This document shows positions 10,262-19,202 of a stretch of DNA of 64,000 bases, one piece after another. The notes beneath the pieces are model-generated. The model was not told where the DNA came from, ran no database searches, and saw only the letters and a list, made by a program, of their open reading frames with translations. The translations under genes and the position numbers were made by a program. Source of the stretch: Morococcus cerebrosus (GTDB lineage Bacteria; Pseudomonadota; Gammaproteobacteria; Burkholderiales; Neisseriaceae); assembly GCF_022749515.1 (NCBI RefSeq), contig NZ_CP094242.1:1798001-1862000 (forward strand). Direction: 5' to 3'. Position 1 is the stretch's first letter. The number at the start of each line of letters is the position of its first letter.

Positions 10262-10714
10262 ATGCAAATTATTCTGTTAGAGAAAATCGGCGGTTTGGGC
10301 AACCTGGGCGACATCGTTACCGTGAAAAACGGTTACGCCCGCAACTTCCTGATTCCTGCCGGCAAAGCCAAACGCGCTACTGAAGCCAACATGAAAGAAT
10401 TCGAAGCACGCCGTGCCGAATTGGAAGCCAAACAAGCCGAAATCTTGGCCGATGCTAAAGCACGTCAAGAAAAACTGGACGGTCAAACCATCACTATCGC
10501 TCAAAAAGCCGGTGTGGACGGTCGTCTGTTCGGTTCCGTTACCAATGCCGACATCGCTGCTGCGATTGTTGCTTCAGGCGTTGAAGCTGCAAAATCCAAC
10601 GTCCGCCTGCCTAACGGCCCTTTGAAAGCCGTAGGCGAGTACGAAGTTGAAGTGGCTCTGCACACTGACGCTGTTGCTGCGATTACCGTTGCTGTTGTTG
10701 CGGCTGCCGAGTAA
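10262..10714 (+). CDS. rplI: 50S ribosomal protein L9
   Basis: This 150-residue protein has the N-terminal rRNA-binding domain ([34 protein letters not shown]), the long exposed helix (about residues 42-75) and the C-terminal domain ending in [10 protein letters not shown]. It is last in the operon and is followed directly by an uptake-sequence terminator. Confidence 0.97.
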   Translation: MQIILLEKIGGLGNLGDIVTVKNGYARNFLIPAGKAKRATEANMKEFEARRAELEAKQAEILADAKARQEKLDGQTITIAQKAGVDGRLFGSVTNADIAAAIVASGVEAAKSNVRLPNGPLKAVGEYEVEVALHTDAVAAITVAVVAAAE

Positions 10715-10726
10715 TAGACAGTCTTA

Positions 10727-10785
10727 AAAGGTCGTCTGAAAGGAAAGGGAATGTATATTCCTACCGTCTTTCAGACGACCTTTTT
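10727..10785 (+). terminator. Terminator of the rpsF-rplI operon
   Basis: Inverted uptake sequences (AAAAGGTCGTCTGAAAG and its complement) with an inner secondary stem and a T5 run, 13 bases past the rplI stop codon. Confidence 0.88.
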
Positions 10786-10826
10786 GCATAATTAAGACTG
10801 CTTCCTTAGTGACTATAAATTCAGAT

Positions 10827-11909
10827 ATGAAAAAACTTATCCCTTTCATCGCAATATCAACTGCGTTGCTGCTTTCCGCTTGTAGTACAACCAAAACAAA
10901 CGTTGAGTCTGCTAAAACGGTTGAGCCGATCAATCAAAGCAAAAACCAGCGTCCTGCTTTTGATTCTGCTGCGGAATCGGTTGCCAGCAGCGGCTTTAAT
11001 GCCAATACCAATGTCCGCCAGTTTATCCGTTATGAGGCAGCGAAAAAGCAGTTTACAGAAGCCGAGCTGCAAAACTTTTTTAATGGCGTGGTTTACAAGG
11101 GCAATATCATCAATATCATGTACCGCCCGTCAACTTCCCGCCCTTGGTATGAATTCCGTACAGGCAACTCCGGCGCGACGAAATTTAACGGCGGCAAACA
11201 GTTTTACGCTGCCAACCGTGCCGTTATCGATGATGTGGCACGCAAATACGGCGTACCTGCCGAGCTGATTGTGGCGATTATCGGCATTGAAACCAACTAC
11301 GGTAAAAACACGGGCAGCTTCCGCGTTGCCGATGCTTTGAGTACCTTGGGTTTTGATTATCCGCGTCGCGCCGAGTTTTTCCAAAACGAGCTGATTGAGC
11401 TTTTGCTGATGGCGAAAGAAGAAAAAGAGAACGTTTTTGACTTCAAAGGCAGCTATGCGGGCGCAATGGGTATGCCGCAATTCATGCCTTCAAGCTATCG
11501 CAAATGGGCGGTCGATTATGATGGTGACGGACACCGCGATATTTGGGACAATATCGGCGATGTTGCCGCTTCTGTTGCCAATTATATGAAACAACACGGC
11601 TGGAAAACAGGCGGAAAAATGATTGTTCCCGTCAATCTGACAATTACGCCCGATTTAAAAGCCATCATTGATGAAAAAACTGCATTGAACCGTACCGTTG
11701 CCGATTTCAAAGCGATGGGCGTGGTGCCGCAACAAGCAGTTGCCGACAACGAGAAAGCCGTTTTATTCAGCTTGGAAACCAGTCCGGGCGTATTTGAATA
11801 TTATCTCGGTCTGAATAATTTCTATACGGTTTGGCAGTATAACAACAGCCGGATGTATGTTACCGCCGTGCGCGATATTGCCAATGCAATCAACAACAAC
11901 GGTTTGTAA
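10827..11909 (+). CDS. mltB: Membrane-bound lytic murein transglycosylase B
   Basis: This 360-residue outer-membrane lipoprotein cleaves peptidoglycan glycan strands to 1,6-anhydromuropeptides. The signal peptide ends in the lipobox LLSAC (Cys 19). The catalytic glutamate lies in IIGIETNYGKNTG and the GAMGMPQFMPSSYRKWAVDYDGDGHRDIW block is the MltB/GH103 signature. A GTG at 10809 would add six residues before the signal peptide, so the ATG at 10827 is chosen. AnmK at 57711 recycles the anhydromuramic acid that such enzymes release. Confidence 0.92.
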   Translation: MKKLIPFIAISTALLLSACSTTKTNVESAKTVEPINQSKNQRPAFDSAAESVASSGFNANTNVRQFIRYEAAKKQFTEAELQNFFNGVVYKGNIINIMYRPSTSRPWYEFRTGNSGATKFNGGKQFYAANRAVIDDVARKYGVPAELIVAIIGIETNYGKNTGSFRVADALSTLGFDYPRRAEFFQNELIELLLMAKEEKENVFDFKGSYAGAMGMPQFMPSSYRKWAVDYDGDGHRDIWDNIGDVAASVANYMKQHGWKTGGKMIVPVNLTITPDLKAIIDEKTALNRTVADFKAMGVVPQQAVADNEKAVLFSLETSPGVFEYYLGLNNFYTVWQYNNSRMYVTAVRDIANAINNNGL

Positions 11910-11914
11910 TGTTC

Positions 11915-11943
11915 AAAAACCACCTTCTCCAAGGTGGTTTTTT
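11915..11943 (+). terminator. Terminator of mltB
   Basis: Stem AAAAACCACCTT/AAGGTGGTTTTT with a short loop and a T run, six bases past the stop codon. It overlaps no uptake sequence. Confidence 0.88.
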
Positions 11944-11975
11944 ATTTGAGGGCCTGAAACAAAACCACTCCAAAT

Positions 11976-12689
11976 TCAAGCAATCAAGCGGATTTTCATG
12001 CCGTAACGCTTTTTGCCATGTCCCGATACAAACTGCCCACCGCACGCAGGCGATAAAAAGGCGTTGCCTTCGGCGGTAGGCTCGGCGCAGGTGTATTGTC
12101 CGTTGCGGTCGCTCCAAAGCGCGTAAACGGGCAGGTTTTGCGTTCGGATGTCGAGTTTCAGTCCGTCAAACGCAACATGTGTATCCGACGGCGAGGCGAC
12201 AAATTCCGTGTGCGCGATATAGTCGGCATCGTAGGGCGCGCCGTTGAAATCGAATTGGGTGCCGACGGCGGGGAAATAAGGATGAAAACCGGGCGAAGTG
12301 CGCACGGGCGCGTCGCCGTAATTGCAGACGGTCAGCGTGGCGACCGCTTCTTTTTCGTTCGGCAGGCTGTAATCCAGCAGCCATTCGACGTTTTCGTAGC
12401 TTTTTGCCGTACTGATCAATCTCAAGCCGACATCCGATTCGTTTTGATAGCGGATTTGCCAAGTAGAGGTTCTGCCGAAACCGTGTTGCGCCAAATGGTT
12501 TTTACTGTCCGGCCCAAACTGCGGCAGGCAGACGTGCATCCCGCCGCGTAATTTTGTGTCAGTACCGACTTGGACGGTGGTTTTCGGAAATAACACTTCC
12601 CGACCGTGTAAAACCAAGTTGTCCACATATGCGCCCAGGGTGTTTATCTGCATGGATGCGGAATGATTGCGTAAGATGATTTCAGACAT
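11976..12689 (-). CDS. Aldose 1-epimerase family protein (hexose-6-phosphate mutarotase-like)
   Basis: The 237-residue protein has the galactose mutarotase fold: GAYVDNLVLHGREVLFP at the start, GGMHVCLPQFGP near 50, HGFGR near 69, the GFHPYFP histidine near 137 and ASPSDTHV near 165. It resembles the YeaD group, which interconverts the anomers of hexose 6-phosphates in the cytosol, but is shorter than the typical YeaD (about 290 residues). It stands alone and is divergent from dnaX. Substrate is inferred from the family only. Confidence 0.8.
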   Translation of the reverse strand: MSEIILRNHSASMQINTLGAYVDNLVLHGREVLFPKTTVQVGTDTKLRGGMHVCLPQFGPDSKNHLAQHGFGRTSTWQIRYQNESDVGLRLISTAKSYENVEWLLDYSLPNEKEAVATLTVCNYGDAPVRTSPGFHPYFPAVGTQFDFNGAPYDADYIAHTEFVASPSDTHVAFDGLKLDIRTQNLPVYALWSDRNGQYTCAEPTAEGNAFLSPACGGQFVSGHGKKRYGMKIRLIA

Positions 12690-12817
12690 AGTGATTTGTT
12701 CTTCAAGATATTTTAGATTTTGTAATATTCTAACGATTATACACGCGCCTTTCCCGATATGCAGACAGAAAATCCTTAATAAAAATCAAAAAAATGCTAA
12801 AATACCCGTCATCTTTC

Positions 12818-12860
12818 AAGGTCGTCTGAAAGGCGTTCAACCACTTTTCAGACGACCTTC
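12818..12860. repeat. Inverted uptake-sequence pair in the dnaX leader
   Basis: GTCGTCTGAA (12821-12830) faces its complement (12847-12856) 28 bases before the dnaX ATG. No T run follows, and no gene to the left ends here because the neighbour is divergent, so it is not an ordinary terminator. Confidence 0.6.
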
Positions 12861-12887
12861 CGATTTATTTCCAGCAGAGAAAACCTT

Positions 12888-15068
12888 ATGGCTTATCAAG
12901 TTCTTGCCCGTAAATGGCGTCCGAAAACCTTTGCCGATTTAGTCGGTCAGGAACACGTCGTCAAAGCCTTGCGCAACGCGCTGGACGAAGGCCGCCTGCA
13001 CCATGCCTACCTGCTGACCGGTACGCGCGGGGTCGGGAAAACCACCATCGCCCGTATTCTGGCGAAAAGCCTGAACTGCGAAAACGCGCAACACGGCGAG
13101 CCTTGCGGCGTGTGCCAAAGCTGTACGCAAATCGACACCGGACGCTACGTTGATCTGCTGGAAATCGACGCCGCCTCCAACACCGGCATCGATAACATCC
13201 GCGAAGTACTGGAAAACGCCCAATACGCGCCGACCGCCGGCAAATACAAAGTCTATATCATCGACGAAGTGCATATGCTCTCCAAAAGCGCGTTCAACGC
13301 GATGCTGAAAACGCTGGAAGAGCCGCCCGAACACGTCAAATTCATCCTTGCGACCACCGATCCGCACAAAGTCCCCATTACGGTTTTGAGCCGCTGCCTG
13401 CAATTTGTCTTGCGCAACATGACTTCGCAACAGGTTGCCGACCACCTTGCCCATGTTTTAAACAACGAAAACATCGCCTACGAACCTGCCGCCCTGCAAC
13501 TCTTAGGCCGTGCCGCCGCAGGCTCGATGCGCGATGCCCTGAGCCTGCTCGACCAAGCCATCGCCATGGGTTCGGGCAGCGTTGCCGAACAAGACGTCCG
13601 CCAAATGATTGGTGCGGTGGACAAGCAATATCTGTACGAACTGCTGGCGGGTATCGTCAACCAGGACGGCGAAGCCCTGCTGGCGAAAGCGCAGGAAATG
13701 GCGGCGCGCGCCATCGGCTTTGACAGCGCGTTGAGCGAACTTGCCATGCTGTTGCAACGCCTCGCCTTGATACAGGCGGTTCCTTCCGCTTTGGCACACG
13801 ACGATCCTGAGCGCGAAACCCTGTTGCAACTGAGCCAGGCACTCAGCGGCGAACAAGTCCAGCTTTATTATCAATGCACTATCCATGGCAAACAGGATTT
13901 GAGCCTTGCGCCCGACGAATACGCCGGCTTCGTCATGACCCTGCTGCGTATGCTTGCGTTTGCGCCGCTGGCAGCGGATGCGCACGACGTTGGCGGACAT
14001 ATCGAAAATACCGAGCTGCATTCTGCCGAAACGGGTGTCCATACCGCAAAAAAGCCCTTGCAACTTCCCCAGTCTGAAGCCGCCAAACCACCCGTTCAGA
14101 CGACCCCTGAGCCTGCTACGTCGTCTGAAAACAAAGTTGCCGAACCGGTTACGACTCAAGGAAACAACGACGTCCCACCTTGGGAAGACGCACCGAGTGA
14201 TGTGGAAACCATAACAGAAACGCCTGCACAAACGGCGGATGCAAGCGTTCAGACGACCTCTGAAGTAGCAGAGACAAACACACAGTCCGCAAACGAAGCA
14301 GAAACGCCGTTTCAGACGACCCCTCAAGCCGAAACGTCGTCTGAAAACCAAGTTTCCGATTACGGGGCAGCAAACAACGAAACCGAGGTTTCCTTGTCTC
14401 AAACGTCGTCTGAAAACCCCATTCAGACGACCCCGATTGAAGAAGCCGTGGATGCAGAATCGTTTGCGCATGAAGCTTCCGCAGAGCCTTTCTACGATTA
14501 CGGTTCGCCCGAGCATGACTACCCCGTAGCAGACAGCGCGGAAATGCCATCGCCGCCGGATTGGGAACACGCCGTCCCTGCCGATACGCCAGAAGCAGAA
14601 TCGGAAGCCGAAGAAGACGGCGACGACGAAGAAGATACGCAGTTCGCCCCGCTGCCCGAGTTTTCTACTGAAAACTGGGCGGCAATCGTCCGACACTTCG
14701 CCCGCAAGCTCGGCGCCGCGCAAATGCTGGCGCAACACGCCGCATGGACGCACTACGACGCAGGCAGCCATCTGATGATGCTGTCGCTGACCGACGAAGC
14801 CCGCGCCACCGCCAACAAAGAGCGGCTCGACAAAATCAAAAACACGCTTGCCGAAGCCTACGGCCTGCCGTTGAAATTGCAAACCGAACCGTGGCGCGAC
14901 GACGCGGGTTGGGAAACCCCGACCATGCGCCGCCAACGCCTCCAGCTCGAAGGCAGGCAGCAGGCGCAGGATTTGCTCGAAGCCGACGAAACCGCGCGTC
15001 AGGTTTTAAAAGTTTTCGAAGCCCAATGGCAGCCCGATTCTTTGGAACTGGCAGAGCAGGCGGAATAA
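12888..15068 (+). CDS. dnaX: DNA polymerase III subunit gamma/tau
   Basis: This 726-residue clamp-loader ATPase loads the sliding clamp and ties polymerase cores to the helicase. The Walker A motif GVGKTT is near residue 50, a zinc knuckle (C64, C73, C76, C79) follows, then IIDEVHMLSK near 124 and the sensor/arginine region LSRCLQ near 167. The AAA+ and collar domains end near 370. Residues 385-580 are a long disordered linker with repeated QTT and SSEN peptides encoded by seven uptake sequences. The C-terminal domain (about 590-726) is the tau-specific polymerase-binding region. No slippery frameshift heptamer was identified by eye. Confidence 0.95.
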   Translation: MAYQVLARKWRPKTFADLVGQEHVVKALRNALDEGRLHHAYLLTGTRGVGKTTIARILAKSLNCENAQHGEPCGVCQSCTQIDTGRYVDLLEIDAASNTGIDNIREVLENAQYAPTAGKYKVYIIDEVHMLSKSAFNAMLKTLEEPPEHVKFILATTDPHKVPITVLSRCLQFVLRNMTSQQVADHLAHVLNNENIAYEPAALQLLGRAAAGSMRDALSLLDQAIAMGSGSVAEQDVRQMIGAVDKQYLYELLAGIVNQDGEALLAKAQEMAARAIGFDSALSELAMLLQRLALIQAVPSALAHDDPERETLLQLSQALSGEQVQLYYQCTIHGKQDLSLAPDEYAGFVMTLLRMLAFAPLAADAHDVGGHIENTELHSAETGVHTAKKPLQLPQSEAAKPPVQTTPEPATSSENKVAEPVTTQGNNDVPPWEDAPSDVETITETPAQTADASVQTTSEVAETNTQSANEAETPFQTTPQAETSSENQVSDYGAANNETEVSLSQTSSENPIQTTPIEEAVDAESFAHEASAEPFYDYGSPEHDYPVADSAEMPSPPDWEHAVPADTPEAESEAEEDGDDEEDTQFAPLPEFSTENWAAIVRHFARKLGAAQMLAQHAAWTHYDAGSHLMMLSLTDEARATANKERLDKIKNTLAEAYGLPLKLQTEPWRDDAGWETPTMRRQRLQLEGRQQAQDLLEADETARQVLKVFEAQWQPDSLELAEQAE
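14095..14431 (+). repeat. Cluster of seven uptake sequences inside dnaX
   Basis: The 10-bp core GTCGTCTGAA occurs seven times in 337 bp: forward at 14120, 14336 and 14405, reverse at 14095, 14248, 14311 and 14422. They alternate as reverse/forward pairs and are read in frame as QTT or TSSEN. Confidence 0.9.
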
Positions 15069-15084
15069 GTTTTGTCTAGTTGCG

Positions 15085-15969
15085 ATGGAATCACTGAAAA
15101 TGGATACAATACAAGATGATTTACAAAAGAAAATAATATTTCAAATGGGCTTGAATTTGCAAAAATATCAAGAAATTGAACGAATTTTGAAGCATATTAT
15201 TTCCATTTCAAGTAGAACTGCCCATATTACTTATCCTACAAAATCTCCTAATAATTCAAATCCTGAATTAAATATCTGGTCAGATCAGGAAGATATTACC
15301 AAAGCGACTTTAGGAAATTTGTTTGCGCAATTAGAAAAAACGGAGCATGAACCGAATTACGAAGATCATTGTATTGATAATCCCGAATTAACCCAATTAA
15401 GTTTTAGTTATCATATTCCAACGATATGTTTTATTGATAGGGAAATTTTTTATTTGGATTTTAAACAAGTTGTTCAAAATAGAAATATGTTTATTCACAA
15501 TTTTCCAAATGAGATGCATCCAAAGGATGTCTTATGCAAGTTGAAAGAGGAATATAACCGAGCCGATAGATTTCAAGAAAATCACTTAAGACCTTGCTTA
15601 AATACACTAAGAAAGAGGATAGATAATTTACTACCAGAAATAGTTAAACAAGGTCTAATCATGATATCTAATTATGGCAGGTTAAGTGCTTGTGATGTAT
15701 TAGACGAAATTTATCAAAAACACAAACGTAAGGATGGCTGGGCTTTGTGGACGAGTATTATTCAAGAGATGCAGAAAGAACACCCCTTTATTCTTTCCAG
15801 TTTGAAACAGGAAAGTTCGTTTGACGGTAAAAATATAGCTTTATATAAAATCTTTCAAGAAGCCTATCCGCGTTGGCAGTTTATGCAAGAAGATTTACCT
15901 AAAGGCACTAAACGATTATTGGTAAAAGTCGATAATCGAGAATTAAATTTACGAGAAGAATTGGATTAA
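15085..15969 (+). CDS. AT-rich orphan protein with HEPN-like RNase motif and possible OST-HTH domain
   Basis: I do not recognise this 294-residue protein by name. It is clearly richer in A and T than its neighbours and lies between dnaX and ybaB, which are normally adjacent. The N-terminal half is helical and contains RNMFIH (Arg 133, Asn 134, His 138), which fits the R-N-x3-H catalytic motif of HEPN ribonucleases. The C-terminal part (about 200-268, with KDGWALWTSII and a following GKNIALYKIF) resembles an OST-HTH/LOTUS RNA-binding winged helix. HEPN enzymes are common in abortive infection and toxin systems. Function is an inference. The ribosome binding site is weak, and the start could also be the ATG at 15100. 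Confidence 0.6.
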   Translation: MESLKMDTIQDDLQKKIIFQMGLNLQKYQEIERILKHIISISSRTAHITYPTKSPNNSNPELNIWSDQEDITKATLGNLFAQLEKTEHEPNYEDHCIDNPELTQLSFSYHIPTICFIDREIFYLDFKQVVQNRNMFIHNFPNEMHPKDVLCKLKEEYNRADRFQENHLRPCLNTLRKRIDNLLPEIVKQGLIMISNYGRLSACDVLDEIYQKHKRKDGWALWTSIIQEMQKEHPFILSSLKQESSFDGKNIALYKIFQEAYPRWQFMQEDLPKGTKRLLVKVDNRELNLREELD

Positions 15970-16069
15970 TAGGTCAACTGAAATATCGGATAAATCATAT
16001 TCAGACGACCCTTCATACCAAACGGTATGACCCCATAACCTTAACGATTCAACCACAGGAGTTTTAAAT

Positions 16070-16405
16070 ATGTTCGGAAAAGCCGGATTAGGCGGCCTGA
16101 TGAAACAGGCGCAGCAAATGCAGGAAAACATGAAAAAAGCGCAAGCGAAACTTGCCGAGACCGAAGTAGAAGGCGAAGCAGGCAACGGCTTGGTTAAGGT
16201 CGTGATGACCTGTGCCCACGTCGTGCGCAAACTCGAAATCAGCCCCGACCTGATTCAAGAAGCCGCAGACGACAAAGAAATGCTCGAAGATTTGGTGCTC
16301 GCCGCCATCAATGCCGCTTCTGAAAAAGCCGAAGAAACCACCAATAAAACCATGGGCGCATTCACCCAAGGCCTGCCCGCAGGCATGGGCGACTTCTTCC
16401 GCTAA
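16070..16405 (+). CDS. ybaB: YbaB/EbfC family nucleoid-associated protein
   Basis: This 111-residue DNA-binding protein is normally encoded directly after dnaX. The family features are [20 protein letters not shown] at the start, [21 protein letters not shown] in the middle and a Gly/Met-rich C-terminus. A good ribosome binding site (CAGGAG) precedes the ATG. Here it is separated from dnaX by about 1 kb that holds the AT-rich orphan gene. Confidence 0.93.
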   Translation: MFGKAGLGGLMKQAQQMQENMKKAQAKLAETEVEGEAGNGLVKVVMTCAHVVRKLEISPDLIQEAADDKEMLEDLVLAAINAASEKAEETTNKTMGAFTQGLPAGMGDFFR

Positions 16406-16427
16406 ACCCGCGCCGCAAAGCAAATAT

Positions 16428-16469
16428 AGGTCGTCTGAAACGCCAAAAAGCAGTTTTCAGACGACCTTC
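16428..16469 (+). terminator. Uptake-sequence terminator of ybaB
   Basis: Inverted GTCGTCTGAA pair with AAAAAGCAG-type loop, 25 bases past the ybaB stop codon. IS copy 2 begins five bases after it. Confidence 0.75.
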
Positions 16470-16474
16470 GGATT

Positions 16475-17704
16475 GAGACCTTTGCAAAATTCCCCAAAAT
16501 CCCCTAAATTCCCATCAAGACATTTAGGGGATTTCCCATGAGCACCTTCTTCCAGCAAACCGCACAAGCCATGATTGCCAAACACATCGACCGCTTCCCA
16601 TTATTGAAGTTGGATCAGGTGATTGATTGGCAACCGATCGAACAATACCTGAACCGTCAAAGAACCCGTTACCTTAGAGACCACCGCGGCCGTCCCGCCT
16701 ATCCCCTGTTGTCCATGTTCAAAGCCGTCCTGCTCGGACAATGGCACAGCCTCTCCGATCCCGAACTCGAACACAGCCTCATCACCCGCATCGATTTCAA
16801 CCTGTTTTGCCGTTTTGACGAACTGAGCATCCCCGATTACAGCACCTTATGCCGCTACCGTAACTGGCTGGCGCAAGACGACACCCTGTCCGAATTGCTG
16901 GAACTGATTAACTGCCAACTGGCCGAAAAAAACCTAAAAGTAGAGAAAGCATCCGCCGCCGTCATTGACGCCACCATTATTCAGACTGCCGGCAGCAAAC
17001 AGCGTCAGGCCATAGAAGTCGACGAGGAAGGACAAGTCAGCGGCCAAACCACACCGAGTAAGGACAAAGATGCCCGTTGGACAAAGAAAAACGGCCTCTA
17101 CAAACTCGGTTACAAACAACATACCCGTACCGATGAGGAAGGCTATATCGAGAAACTGCACATCACTCCTGCCAATACCCATGAGTGCAACCATCTGTCC
17201 CCTTTGTTGGAAGGCATTGCCGAAGGTACGACCGTCTATGCCGACAAAGGCTACGACAGCAAGGAAAACCGGCAACATCTGAAAGAGCATCAGTTGTTAG
17301 ACGGCATTATGCGCAAAGCCTGCCGCAACCGTCCGCTGACGGAAGCGCAAACCAAACGCAACCGATATTTGTCGAAGACCCGTTATGTGGTCGAACAAAG
17401 CTTCGGTACGCTGCACCGTAAATTCCGCTACGCCCGGGCAGCCTATTTTGGTCTGCTCAAAGTGAGTGCGCAAAGCCATCTGAAGGCGATGTGTTTGAAC
17501 CTGTTGAAAGCGGCCAACAGGCTAAGTGTGCCTGTTGCAGCCTAAAAGGCGGCCCGGATGCCTGATTATCGGGTATCCGGGGAGGATTAAGGGGGTATTT
17601 GGGTAGAATTAAGGAGTGATTGGGGGCGGAAACAGCCGAAAACAGCCGAAAACCTGTGTTTGGGGTTTCGGTTGTCGGGGGAAAAGGAATTTTGCAAAGG
17701 TCTC
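16475..17704 (+). mobile_element. IS5-family insertion sequence, IS1106-like, copy 2
   Basis: 1230 bp with the same 19-bp inverted repeats as copy 1 and a 5-bp target duplication GGATT (16470-16474 and 17705-17709). It lies between the ybaB terminator and recO and breaks no gene. Confidence 0.95.
16538..17545 (+). CDS. IS5-family transposase (IS1106-like), copy 2
   Basis: The translated protein is identical over all 335 residues to the copy at 2970-3977, including the three catalytic acidic residues, and the hairpin over its ribosome binding site (16497-16534) is also conserved. It reads in the same direction as ybaB and recO. Confidence 0.95.
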   Translation: MSTFFQQTAQAMIAKHIDRFPLLKLDQVIDWQPIEQYLNRQRTRYLRDHRGRPAYPLLSMFKAVLLGQWHSLSDPELEHSLITRIDFNLFCRFDELSIPDYSTLCRYRNWLAQDDTLSELLELINCQLAEKNLKVEKASAAVIDATIIQTAGSKQRQAIEVDEEGQVSGQTTPSKDKDARWTKKNGLYKLGYKQHTRTDEEGYIEKLHITPANTHECNHLSPLLEGIAEGTTVYADKGYDSKENRQHLKEHQLLDGIMRKACRNRPLTEAQTKRNRYLSKTRYVVEQSFGTLHRKFRYARAAYFGLLKVSAQSHLKAMCLNLLKAANRLSVPVAA

Positions 17705-17715
17705 GGATTATCTGT

Positions 17716-17744
17716 TTGACAAGTCGGCACCCGTCCAATATTTT
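17716..17744 (+). promoter_or_regulatory. Possible recO promoter beside the IS end
   Basis: TTGACA (17716-17721) and TATTTT (17739-17744) are 17 nt apart, starting seven bases after the target duplication. A second possible -10 (TAAAAT near 17767) lies closer to the gene. Confidence 0.5.
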
Positions 17745-17827
17745 CAGACGCCCCCTGCCCGCTTTGGTAAAATACACCATACAATCAACCGCCCTCTTCC
17801 ACCATCCCCCAACCACGCCAACTGCCC

Positions 17828-18568
17828 ATGACCAATCAGCGCATCAATCACGAACCCGTCTTCCTGCTTGCCTCCTCCCCTTGGCGCGAGAGCAGTTTGT
17901 GGGTGGAGGTGTTCAGCCGCCGTTACGGGCGCGTGGCTTTACTGGCGAGAAGCGCACGCAAAAGGCAGAGCGAGTTGCGCGGTGTGTTGGTGCCGTTTGT
18001 ACCGGTCAGCGCCTCTTGGTACGGTTCGCAAGAGTTGAAAACGCTGCATCGTGCAGAGTGGATAGGCGGCTGGCCGCAACCGCAAGGCAGGGCTTTGTTC
18101 AGCGGCCTGTATATCAACGAACTGATGCTCAAACTGACGGCTCGCGAAGACCCGATACCCGAGCTTTACGACGCGCTAGAAGCAGTCATGCGGGCGGTAT
18201 GCGACGAAAGCAGCCATACCGCCGCGCTGCGCCGCTTTGAATGGACTTTACTCAGCCGCTTGGGATTCGCACCCGATTTATTCCACGATGGCAACGGCGA
18301 AGCAATCCGCGCCGAAGAAACCTACTGGCTGACGCCTGAAAACGCGGTTGTCCCGATCGAAGAAGCTGAACGCTTCAATCCGCGCAACCATGGTGTTGCC
18401 GTCAGCGGCGACATCTTGATTCAGTTGCGCGAAGGCGATTTCACCCACCCCGAAAGTCTCGGACAGTCGCTAAAAATCACGCGCCTGCTGATTGACAACC
18501 TCCTGCCCGAAGGCATTAAATCCAGACAGGTTTTGCAACAGCTCCAGCAATTCAGTTTCGGTATTTAA
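17828..18568 (+). CDS. recO: DNA repair protein RecO
   Basis: This 246-residue protein loads RecA onto gaps together with RecR and is needed for recombinational repair and transformation. The N-terminal OB fold (EPVFLLASSPWRESSLWVEVFSRRYGRVALLARSARK) and the helical C-terminal domain (FSGLYINELMLKL, LRRFEWTLLSRLGFAPDL) are both recognisable. No zinc-binding cysteine cluster is seen, unlike some RecO proteins. Length is typical. Confidence 0.92.
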   Translation: MTNQRINHEPVFLLASSPWRESSLWVEVFSRRYGRVALLARSARKRQSELRGVLVPFVPVSASWYGSQELKTLHRAEWIGGWPQPQGRALFSGLYINELMLKLTAREDPIPELYDALEAVMRAVCDESSHTAALRRFEWTLLSRLGFAPDLFHDGNGEAIRAEETYWLTPENAVVPIEEAERFNPRNHGVAVSGDILIQLREGDFTHPESLGQSLKITRLLIDNLLPEGIKSRQVLQQLQQFSFGI

Positions 18569-18650
18569 TCCTTTTCAGACGACCTTTTAAATTTCGATTT
18601 TTTCTCTTAGTTTCATACTGATGCGGAAAATCAAAAGCATACCGCGCACA

Positions 18651-19145
18651 TCAATCCGCGATCTCCGCAAACTTCTCCCAATTTGCCAACACATACGCCA
18701 CAGCCGCCGCCATATCGTCGTCCGCGATTTCGTAATATTCGCCGTCCAATTCCTCAAAATCGGGAAACTTAGCACGAATCTCGTCCAAAGATGCCCCTCT
18801 GTCCGCCATTTCCTCGATTTTTGCGCCGTCCCGCCCGTATAAAGCCTTTGCCTTATCCAAAATCTTAGGTGTCGGTTTAATCCGCCAGCGGCGCAGGCTG
18901 TCGGCGACGGGGTTATGGAACACATATTCGCCGTAACCCGCCGCAATCAGTTGCACAAAGCCGCCCTCCTGCACTTGGCTGTCCAAATAGCAGTAAGCCG
19001 TCAGCGTGTGCTGCTCGTCGTTCAAACACCGCATTTCCTCATCGCCTGCCGCATCCGTATAATCCAAATACGCCGCGCTCAATGTGTAGAGAAATTCTGC
19101 AGCGTCTTGAGGGTTCAAATCATCCTGCCGGAAAAGTGTCGTCAT
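18651..19145 (-). CDS. DMP19-like DNA-mimic protein (DUF4375)
   Basis: This 164-residue acidic protein matches the DUF4375/DMP19 pattern: a GGF-Q segment (QVQEGGFVQLIAAGYGEY), the following ADSLRRWRIKPTPKILDKAKALYG and a strongly acidic C-terminus (FEELDGEYYEIADDDMAAAV). Neisserial DMP19 is known to imitate DNA and to block a repressor called NHTF. Size and charge fit that role. A Correia element sits directly upstream and may affect expression. NHTF itself is not in the window. Confidence 0.75.
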   Translation of the reverse strand: MTTLFRQDDLNPQDAAEFLYTLSAAYLDYTDAAGDEEMRCLNDEQHTLTAYCYLDSQVQEGGFVQLIAAGYGEYVFHNPVADSLRRWRIKPTPKILDKAKALYGRDGAKIEEMADRGASLDEIRAKFPDFEELDGEYYEIADDDMAAAVAYVLANWEKFAEIAD

Positions 19146-19202
19146 GTTAAAGCCCGTTTGAAAATAAAGCGATTTAAAGCTAATTCATCATAAAAACCGC
19201 AT

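Noticed and set aside
14095..14431. CRISPR-like array of short repeats
   Set aside because: The repeats are uptake cores in both orientations inside an open reading frame, with uneven spacing, and no cas genes are present.
13503..14936. Long open frame on the minus strand across dnaX
   Set aside because: It is antisense to a certain gene, rich in Arg, Phe, Gly and Cys without domains, and results from the codon usage of dnaX.
15085..15969. Two-gene toxin-antitoxin pair of HEPN/MNT type
   Set aside because: No small nucleotidyltransferase-like partner gene is found on either side. The gene stands alone.
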